Source of the DNA: Melioribacteraceae bacterium | Lineage (GTDB): Bacteria; Bacteroidota; Ignavibacteria; Ignavibacteriales; Melioribacteraceae | Assembly (NCBI GenBank): GCA_030584085.1 | Contig: CP129490.1 | Location: forward strand, 2,327,511-2,391,510 | Length of the DNA stretch: 64,000 bases | Direction of reading: 5' to 3' | Part shown: piece after piece, positions 57,584 to 64,000 of the stretch | How positions within the stretch are numbered: the stretch's first letter is position 1 | Layout of the letters: each line of letters opens with the position of its first letter | Translations under genes and position numbers: made by a program | The notes under the pieces: generated by a model | The model's database searches: none | Seen by the model: the letters and a program-made list of their open reading frames with translations, nothing else | What the model was told of the DNA's origin: nothing

Positions 57584-58338
57584 TTTCTTATCTCCTCACT
57601 TGTATAGTGTGGAATATTGACGACACCGTTTTCAATTCTTGCCGGAAAGAACATTGGCTTTGGATCTTCTAAATCGGAAAAATCCATATCGTAAAGCATA
57701 AATCCGAGATTGCGGGTTTCATCTATTGTAATTGCCGGATTAGTTTCAAAATCTTTAATCAATTTGAAATTGCAGCTAAATTCTCTTGTCCCCAGATACG
57801 GTTGGTTAAAGCATTGTCCTTTAGAAGCCCGGCGTTCAAAGATTGCAAGATATTTTCCGGGATTTTCATCTTTACGGTAAACATCTTTTTGTTCTTCCCA
57901 ATTTTTAATTTCTTCAAGCATAAATTCTCTTTCATCCGGATCCCAAAGAAATTCCGGTAAATTTGTATGCTGATTATTTTTCCTTTCAGCTATCGGAATA
58001 AATTCAAGCACAGCATAAAATCTATATTTAACATCCCGAAGAAAATATCCGGCGCGTTGCTGTCGGTTTTCTTCGATTATTATTCCGGTTTTATTTGAAG
58101 CAATTGTACCTACTTCGTTTCTTCTTACTGACATCCATTTAATGGGATTAATAATTTCAATTTTTGTTGGATGCCACCGGATTGCGGGTTTCCAAAAAAT
58201 GGATTCGAAAACAGCTCGGACTGCAGAAGGTGTGGGTACATCGTAACTCACTCGTTCTACTTTCATTTCAGGTCGTGTGAAACAAGCATAATCTCCCCAA
58301 ACCTCCAAACAAAATGGTTTGTGGTTAAGATTGTTCAT
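57580..58338 (-). CDS. cas5c: Type I-C crRNA endonuclease Cas5c (Cas5d)
   Basis: The protein has 252 residues with the Cas5 N-terminal RAMP fold: CLEVWGDYACFTRPEMKVER, then PTPSAVRAVFESIFWKP. In I-C systems lacking Cas6, as here, Cas5c cuts pre-crRNA at the repeat. It starts 50 bp after cas3 and overlaps cas8. Confidence 0.95.
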   Translation of the reverse strand: MNNLNHKPFCLEVWGDYACFTRPEMKVERVSYDVPTPSAVRAVFESIFWKPAIRWHPTKIEIINPIKWMSVRRNEVGTIASNKTGIIIEENRQQRAGYFLRDVKYRFYAVLEFIPIAERKNNQHTNLPEFLWDPDEREFMLEEIKNWEEQKDVYRKDENPGKYLAIFERRASKGQCFNQPYLGTREFSCNFKLIKDFETNPAITIDETRNLGFMLYDMDFSDLEDPKPMFFPARIENGVVNIPHYTSEEIRK

Positions 58339-58388
58339 ACATATTTCCTCCTTTGTATTTTGTAATTATCTTTGTCAATTAATGATTT

Positions 58389-60689
58389 TCATACAACTCC
58401 ATCACCAATAATCCAATCAGATTCATTACCTAATAATCCCAAACCTGGTTTATACAAATTCTCATCACACTGTACCCAATAACCATTTATATCTTCAACG
58501 TAATTAGCATTTTTAATGTTATTAAAAATGTATATCGGGACATTCACGACGTATCGCTGGAGTTTTCTTAATAATTCTTTTGTTGGATTGTATCTTAATT
58601 GCTTTATTAAATCTCGACTATCTATTTTTGATTTCTTGCTTTCATACCAAACAATTATACTGTATTGCTTTGTTGAATCAATCATATTGAATTTTTGAGC
58701 AAAGGTTTTGAATGAGAAATGAAAATCAGAAGTATCATTTAAAATATAATGTTGAAAGTCAGCTTTATCGAAAGTAATTAGATTTGAATAAAGGTATTTA
58801 TAATATTCCGAATAAATGCTTGGTATTAATTCTAAATTTGTTTTATTTCTTATAACCGCTTTTCCTGCGTCTTCTGCTTTTCTTAAAAATCCTACCGGCG
58901 ATGGCTTAGGTGGATTAAAGACAGTTACTTTACCGCCATCTTTTATTTTATTTTCTCTGTTGCATCTTCCGGCAGCCTGCGCAATGGAATCAAGTCCTGA
59001 TAATGCTCGGTAAACAACCGGAAAATCAATATCAACTCCGGCTTCAACAATTTGTGTGCTAATTACGCGAATCGACTCATTATTTTTTAATTTACTTTTT
59101 ATATCGGAAATAACTTCACTTCTTTCCTCACCGCACATATACCCTGAAAGATGAATAGTTCCTTCTGGCATTTGCTTATGAATCTGCCTGCAATCATCTT
59201 TTCTATTTACAATGCAGAGTACTCGATGATAAGACTTTAATTGTTCTGCAATTTCTTCATAGCTTTGTCGCTCGGTTAGGTCTTTGGGGATCTCTACTTT
59301 TACTCTTTTAAATTCTAAGGCAAGAGAGTCTGGGTCATCAATTATTTCGGTTACTTTTTCAAGTCCGTCAATTACTGAAGTATCACTTCCAATTTTTCCT
59401 TTGAGCGCCGGTTGAGTCGCAGACATCAGTAAGACAGTTACACCGAAAAATTTAACTAATCCATTTAACACACTTATAATTGGTTTTAAATAATCTGTTG
59501 GAATCATTTGTGCTTCATCAAGAATAATTATGCTGTTTGCAATGTTGTGTAATTTTCTGCATGCCGAGGTTCTGTTTGCAAATAATGATTCAAAAAGCTG
59601 CACGTTTGTAGTTACAATAATTGGTGCGTCCCAATTTTCTTTTGCTAGTCGATTATTATGATTTTCATCTTCGGGATCCAGATTGCTGTGGTGTTCAACT
59701 ACCTGATCTTCTCCAAAAAGAAATTTACCTTCTGATTTAAATTTTTCTATTTCTTCATCTATATCACTTCCGTATTTAAATACTTTTGATGTCTGTTCAA
59801 TTATACTTGTGTATGGAATTGCTACTATTACTCTTTTCTTATCGTGTTTTATTGCGTGCTTAAGTGCAAAAGCCATTGAAGATAAAGTTTTTCCGCCACC
59901 AGTAGGGACTGTTAAAGAAAAGAAACCTGGCTCTAACTTTGCTTTATCAATACATTGTTTCAAAATTTTATTTCTTTTTTTATTGAGTTCGGATTCTGAT
60001 TGTTTCGAATATAAATAATCATCAAGTTTTTTCTGAAGTTCTGAAATTGGTAAATAATCCCCGCGCACCTTCTCTTCCATATATTTTTCTGTATCTAGAA
60101 AATCAGCATCAACAAGGCAAGAGAAAAGCATTCTGATCCAAAGATGATTTTGTTCTATTGCTTCTTTACTGTTTCCACATTTGTAGTTGGCAGGAATTGA
60201 AGTCGGAATTGGTGATTCAAGAAACGGTTTTGCTTCTTTAATAGGTTTTATCTTTTCCAAATCATCAATTATTAGATTTCCATTTTCATCAAACAATCTT
60301 TGATAAAGCTGTGGAGTCCAATCCGGCAAACCGGAATGATGGCCGCCAATTGCATAAGCTAAAGCATTAGCCATTTTAGATTTTTTGAATTTCTCAAAAA
60401 TGTAAACTGATCCAGCAGTACTATGATTTGGTCTGGTGCCTAAATTTTCAATATGAGCATCAGGATCAGGATAACCTGAATTTCTAAATAAATATTTTTG
60501 CCAATCAGGATTATACTTACCAAGATCATGAAGATAGCCCGCCAATTCGGCCCAATCTCTATTCTTGAATTCCTCAGCAAACTTACCGGCAAGATTTGCA
60601 ACATCTTTAAGGTGATCATTTAGATAATGTGGTTCTTTCCAGCTTCCATCTTCATTTTGTTTTACATGCGCAATAAAGTCTTTCTTCAT
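58389..60689 (-). CDS. cas3: CRISPR helicase-nuclease Cas3 (HD plus SF2)
   Basis: The protein has 766 residues from the ATG at 60689, which has AAGGAA at proper distance; an upstream in-frame ATG at 60704 is less likely. The HD nuclease domain has HDLGKYNPDWQ near residue 55 and GGHHSGLPDW. The SF2 helicase has LTVPTGGGKTLSS (Walker A), IILDEAQMIP (box II), LLMSATQPA (III) and IVEAGVDIDFP and QAAGRCNRENK (V, VI). It degrades targeted DNA. It is the first gene of the cas operon. Confidence 0.97.
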   Translation of the reverse strand: MKKDFIAHVKQNEDGSWKEPHYLNDHLKDVANLAGKFAEEFKNRDWAELAGYLHDLGKYNPDWQKYLFRNSGYPDPDAHIENLGTRPNHSTAGSVYIFEKFKKSKMANALAYAIGGHHSGLPDWTPQLYQRLFDENGNLIIDDLEKIKPIKEAKPFLESPIPTSIPANYKCGNSKEAIEQNHLWIRMLFSCLVDADFLDTEKYMEEKVRGDYLPISELQKKLDDYLYSKQSESELNKKRNKILKQCIDKAKLEPGFFSLTVPTGGGKTLSSMAFALKHAIKHDKKRVIVAIPYTSIIEQTSKVFKYGSDIDEEIEKFKSEGKFLFGEDQVVEHHSNLDPEDENHNNRLAKENWDAPIIVTTNVQLFESLFANRTSACRKLHNIANSIIILDEAQMIPTDYLKPIISVLNGLVKFFGVTVLLMSATQPALKGKIGSDTSVIDGLEKVTEIIDDPDSLALEFKRVKVEIPKDLTERQSYEEIAEQLKSYHRVLCIVNRKDDCRQIHKQMPEGTIHLSGYMCGEERSEVISDIKSKLKNNESIRVISTQIVEAGVDIDFPVVYRALSGLDSIAQAAGRCNRENKIKDGGKVTVFNPPKPSPVGFLRKAEDAGKAVIRNKTNLELIPSIYSEYYKYLYSNLITFDKADFQHYILNDTSDFHFSFKTFAQKFNMIDSTKQYSIIVWYESKKSKIDSRDLIKQLRYNPTKELLRKLQRYVVNVPIYIFNNIKNANYVEDINGYWVQCDENLYKPGLGLLGNESDWIIGDGVV

Positions 60690-60709
60690 ATTATTTCCTT
60701 GCATAAAAA

Positions 60710-61078
60710 TTATTTACGAATATTTAACTTTCTTTTCTTTGATAAAAAATCCAATCTTACGGACGGGTTTTCCGGGTAGAGTCAGTAATGCTTTTCGACT
60801 TCGGCTAGTCTGTTAAGATTTCTTAATGCTTGTCCCATTAATTAATGAAGCTACCAATCGTTTGAAAACTTATTCAATGCATTTTGGACGACTCTTTTGC
60901 TTTTATCGTATTTTTCATCACGAATTAAAGCGATACCTAATAGAAGATACGTCGCAGTATCATACGGAAATTCTTCGCGCATAAGCCTCAAAATATTTGC
61001 CACTTTCTTAATATTACCCTTCTTCTAACAAATTTAAAATAAGAGAATGTATCTCTTCGTTATTCTGCTTTTCATATA
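60710..61078 (-). pseudogene. Decayed TPR-repeat gene
   Basis: Conceptual translation gives a TPR chain broken by lesions. It begins YEKQNNEEIHSLILNLLEEG. One extra G at about 61017-61019 shifts the frame. It then continues NIKKVANILRLMREEFPYDT ... YLLLGIALIRDEKYDKSKRV. A stop follows at 60851-60853, and in the same frame MGQALRNLNRLAEVEKHY, stop, LYPENPSVRLDF. Nothing else is seen in the adjoining 61079-61361. The cas3 promoter must lie within this remnant. Confidence 0.65.
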
Positions 61079-61361
61079 ATTACCTTACCCCCTACAAATG
61101 TTTTTAATAGACCTACGGCAGGTGACTCACATAGTTAAATAATACACAGAACTGATTTCGTAATATTTTGGATAGTTATCAGTGCTGGTTATTTCAAAAT
61201 ACACACATCCCCTTTAAATTTCACTAATAATTATTCCATATTATTTGGATATGAAGACTTTTGAAAAAAAAGTATTTGGTATTGATTGCGATGAGATTAG
61301 ATAATAAAAAGAGTGATTACTTGAAAAGTTTTCGGTTAATACTGAATTCTATTAGAGGTAT

Positions 61362-62690
61362 TTATCTTTTAATTTTATCCAACGGAACTTTTGTCCCCCG
61401 CATAGAATGAACTTTGTTATGGATAGGTAAATCAACTTCCGGTTTAACATATTCTTCAAGTTCTTTCCTGAATCGTTGGATTGTAAATTTAACAGGCCAT
61501 GCTGCAGCATCACCTAATGCACAGATCGTATTACCCTCGATATTGTTTGCTACATCAATCAGTAAGTCTAAATCTTTTGAAGTAGCATTGCCCTCTATCA
61601 TTCTGTTTAAAGTCTTTAACATCCAACCTGTGCCTTCGCGGCAGGGTGTGCACTGTCCGCAACTTTCATGATAATAAAATTTTGTAATTCTGGCTAAAAC
61701 TTTGAGAATATCAGTATCTTCATCCATTACCATAACACCTGCCGTTCCAATCGCAGAACCGGCTTCTTTAAGAGATTCCGCATCCATACGAACACCTTCA
61801 ATTTGATCACCTCTTAATGGAGGCATAGATGAACCACCGGGTATAACCATTTTAATTTTTTTGTTTCCCGGAACTCCACCGGCTATATCATAAATTAGTT
61901 CGGTTAATAAAACTCCGGTCGGAAGTTCGTAAACTCCCGGTTTATTAACATGACCACTGATACCGATTAAAATTGTACCCGGATGTTTTGGGGCACCGAT
62001 ATTAGCAAACCATTCCCAACCATTTTCTATTATTTTTGGAACGTTTGCGATTGTTTCAACATTATTAATTGTAGTTGGATTTCCCCACAAACCATTTTGT
62101 GCAGGGAATGGAGGTTTAATTCTTGGATATCCTCTTTTACCTTCAATGGAATTCATCAACGAAGATTCTTCACCGCAGATATATGCACCTGCACCTTTGT
62201 GAATATGAATATCACAATAAAAATCAGTTCCGAAAGTTTGTTTCATTTGTTCGCCAACGTAACCCTTAGCATAGGCGTCATCTAATGCTTTTTGCATTAA
62301 CTTAATCCATTTATGGTATTCACCGCGAATATATATATAAGCTGTCTTTGCACCGATTGCATAACAAGCAATCAAAATACCTTCGATAAGCTGATGAGGA
62401 TTCTTTTCGAATACTTCTCTATCTTTAAACGAACCCGGTTCTGATTCATCGCCATTAACGCAGAGATATTTAGGTTTATCTGTAGTTTTTGGCATGAAAC
62501 TCCACTTGAGTCCGGTAGAAAACGCAGCACCGCCTCTGCCTCTTAATCCTGATTTCTTAACTTCGTCAATAATTTCATCCGGAGTTAAACTGAAAGCTTT
62601 CTTTGCGGAATTAAATCCACCGTTAGAAAGGTAGGTATCTAACACATGTAAATTTTCTATTCCGGGGAGAACTATTTTAACTTTTTCCAT
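61362..62690 (-). CDS. nuoF: NADH-quinone oxidoreductase subunit F
   Basis: The protein has 442 residues. FMN/NADH motifs GLRGRGGAAFSTGLKWSFMP and GAGAYICGEESSLMNSIEG are intact. The [4Fe-4S] (N3) cysteines are in YYHESCGQCTPCREGTG and the later GNTICALGDAAAWP. It oxidises NADH in complex I together with NuoE. It starts at the nuoE stop (1-bp overlap). No nuoG follows. Confidence 0.97.
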   Translation of the reverse strand: MEKVKIVLPGIENLHVLDTYLSNGGFNSAKKAFSLTPDEIIDEVKKSGLRGRGGAAFSTGLKWSFMPKTTDKPKYLCVNGDESEPGSFKDREVFEKNPHQLIEGILIACYAIGAKTAYIYIRGEYHKWIKLMQKALDDAYAKGYVGEQMKQTFGTDFYCDIHIHKGAGAYICGEESSLMNSIEGKRGYPRIKPPFPAQNGLWGNPTTINNVETIANVPKIIENGWEWFANIGAPKHPGTILIGISGHVNKPGVYELPTGVLLTELIYDIAGGVPGNKKIKMVIPGGSSMPPLRGDQIEGVRMDAESLKEAGSAIGTAGVMVMDEDTDILKVLARITKFYYHESCGQCTPCREGTGWMLKTLNRMIEGNATSKDLDLLIDVANNIEGNTICALGDAAAWPVKFTIQRFRKELEEYVKPEVDLPIHNKVHSMRGTKVPLDKIKR

Positions 62691-63163
62691 TACTTGAGTG
62701 TATCCAAAATTTCTTCAACTTTATCTTTCGTTAAATTTTCAAAATAATCTTCGTTGATTGCTATCATAGGAGCATAACCACAAGCGCCCATACATTCAAC
62801 TTCCTCAATTGAAACAAGACCGTCTTCAGTAACACCAAGATTATCAATGCCGTACTTTTCTTTAATTTGCTTCCAAATTTCATAACCACCGCGCAGCATA
62901 CAAGATACATTTGTACAGACTTGTATGTGATGTTTGCCCATGGGTTTTTTATGATACATTGTGTAAAATGTTGCAGCACTCAAGACCGATACATTATCTA
63001 TGCCTAGTACATTTGCAATTTCCTGCATAACTTCAGTGCTGATATAACCATTTTGTTCTTGCGCAATCCAGAGTGTATCCATTACAGCGGCTAAGGCGGT
63101 TGGATATTTCTTTCTGCTTTCTTCTATTTTCTTTAGACTTTCGTCTGTAAAATTAAATGACAT
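62690..63163 (-). CDS. nuoE: NADH-quinone oxidoreductase subunit E
   Basis: The protein has 157 residues. The thioredoxin-fold [2Fe-2S] (N1a) cysteines are in IQVCTNVSCMLRGG and EEVECMGACGYAPM. The N-terminal helical part (LWIAQEQNGYIS ... VLSAATFYTMYHKKP) is typical. It starts 44 bp after nuoD. Confidence 0.97.
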   Translation of the reverse strand: MSFNFTDESLKKIEESRKKYPTALAAVMDTLWIAQEQNGYISTEVMQEIANVLGIDNVSVLSAATFYTMYHKKPMGKHHIQVCTNVSCMLRGGYEIWKQIKEKYGIDNLGVTEDGLVSIEEVECMGACGYAPMIAINEDYFENLTKDKVEEILDTLK

Positions 63164-63207
63164 TTCAATTCTTTTTAGAATTTAGAAATTAGTGTTTAGA
63201 ATTTGTT

Positions 63208-64000
63208 TTACTTATCCGCTTCTCCCATTACAGGATCAATACTACCAATGATTGCAACAACATCGGAAATCATTTGACCTTCACACATTAATGGTAATGC
63301 TTGTATGTTACAAAAACTTGGTGATCGAATTTTTAATTTCCAAGGATGCCCGCTTCCGTTGCTAACAAAGTAGAAACCGAGCTCCCCTTTTGGATTTTCA
63401 ACCGAGAAATATGTATCGCCGACCGGAGGATTAATTCCAAAATTTACCAACATGAAATCATGAATTAGCTCTTCCATCTTTGTATAAATTTCATCTTTGT
63501 GCGGTAGAACTTTTTTAGGATCGTTTGCTAAAAATTTCCCCGGTTTAATCTTATCCAAACATTGGTAAATAATTTTTACGGATTCTTTTACTTCATCAAC
63601 ACGAACAAAATATCTAGCTAAACAATCGCCTTCATTGTAAACCGGTACTTTAAAGTCCGTCTGATCGTAGAACATATATGGTTTAGCGCGGCGGATATCA
63701 TACTCAACCCCGGAACCTCTTAAGTTCGGTCCGGTAATTCCCAAAGAGATTGCTCTGTCTTTAGGCAATAAACCTATACCGTCAAGACGTTCAACAAAAA
63801 TTCTGTTTGTATTAAGTAATCGTTCAAATTCGTCGAATGCATCTTTGAATCTATCTAGGAAATTCTTAATCATTCTTAACGCCTCATCACTTGCATCCGA
63901 AGCAACGCCTCCGAAACGTGTATAACTAGTTGTGAATCTGGCGCCAATAAGTAAGTCAAATATATTTTGTATGTATTCTCTTTCTCTGAAAGTCCACATA
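63208..64000 (-). CDS. nuoD: NADH-quinone oxidoreductase subunit D, C-terminal part
   Basis: The frame runs off the right edge of the window; the Met at 63999 corresponds to an internal YTFRERE-like segment of NuoD, not a start. Family motifs GARFTTSYTRFGGV, RTEGIG-like VERLDGIG, GITGPNLRGSG, and the ending GSIDPVMGEADK are present. The subunit contributes to the quinone site of complex I. Only about 263 codons are seen. Confidence 0.96.
   Translation of the reverse strand, partial: MWTFREREYIQNIFDLLIGARFTTSYTRFGGVASDASDEALRMIKNFLDRFKDAFDEFERLLNTNRIFVERLDGIGLLPKDRAISLGITGPNLRGSGVEYDIRRAKPYMFYDQTDFKVPVYNEGDCLARYFVRVDEVKESVKIIYQCLDKIKPGKFLANDPKKVLPHKDEIYTKMEELIHDFMLVNFGINPPVGDTYFSVENPKGELGFYFVSNGSGHPWKLKIRSPSFCNIQALPLMCEGQMISDVVAIIGSIDPVMGEADK

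Overview
The window is AT-rich DNA from a member of the Bacteroidota/Chlorobiota/Ignavibacteriota group. Ignavibacteria are the best guess. The support is a PorU/PorV type IX secretion (T9SS) cluster, a second protein with a T9SS-type C-terminal domain, many MKK/MKR signal peptides cleaved after 'AQ', and a pterin operon of the kind known from Chlorobi. The taxonomy is inferred from gene content only.

Layout. 1-12.2 kb (minus): a partial membrane-associated protein, a fused surface metallopeptidase/beta-propeller/outer-membrane barrel, an M6-like T9SS cargo that has lost its HExxH motif, PorV and PorU. 12.4-18.4 kb: HD-domain protein, endonuclease III, a thioredoxin-like [2Fe-2S] protein, tRNA-Glu, a histidine kinase, a sialidase-like protein, ManA, a 48-residue membrane protein and tRNA-Gln. 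18.4-23.9 kb: a ten-repeat Ig-like lipoprotein, and a divergent plus-strand operon (NHL propeller plus three membrane proteins). 23.9-33.8 kb: a tightly packed seven-gene minus-strand operon: isoprenol-kinase-like/DUF92 fusion, giant TPR protein, plugless beta-barrel, HU-like/SPOR protein, ExbB, ExbD, TonB. 33.8-42.3 kb: small outer-membrane proteins, tRNA-Leu, an ECF sigma/anti-sigma module with two Spy-like proteins, OmpA, a probable tetrahydrobiopterin operon (PTPS, GTP cyclohydrolase I, SDR) behind a Bcp peroxiredoxin, a second peroxiredoxin and dodecin. 42.3-47.7 kb (plus): Fur-FeoA-FeoB, an MBL hydrolase, and an M28 peptidase with PDZ domain.

47.7-61.4 kb is an accessory island between housekeeping genes. 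It holds an 11-bp-periodic DNA tract, a BrnT/BrnA toxin-antitoxin pair, and a 52-repeat type I-C CRISPR array. A complete type I-C cas set follows (cas3-cas5-cas8-cas7 ... cas4-cas1-cas2, transcribed toward the array). The cas operon is split between cas7 and cas4 by a DUF559 (Vsr-like) nuclease gene flanked by long palindromic repeats. A decayed TPR gene lies just upstream of cas3. 61.4-64 kb: nuoF, nuoE and the C-terminal part of nuoD (complex I).

How the genes work together. PorU and PorV export and anchor CTD-bearing cargo such as the neighbouring M6-like protein. ExbB/ExbD/TonB probably energise the barrel in the same operon. Fur controls ferrous iron uptake. The sigma module senses envelope state. 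CRISPR-Cas and BrnTA form a defence island. The most unusual items are the repeat-flanked DUF559 unit inside the cas operon and the 11-bp-period tract.
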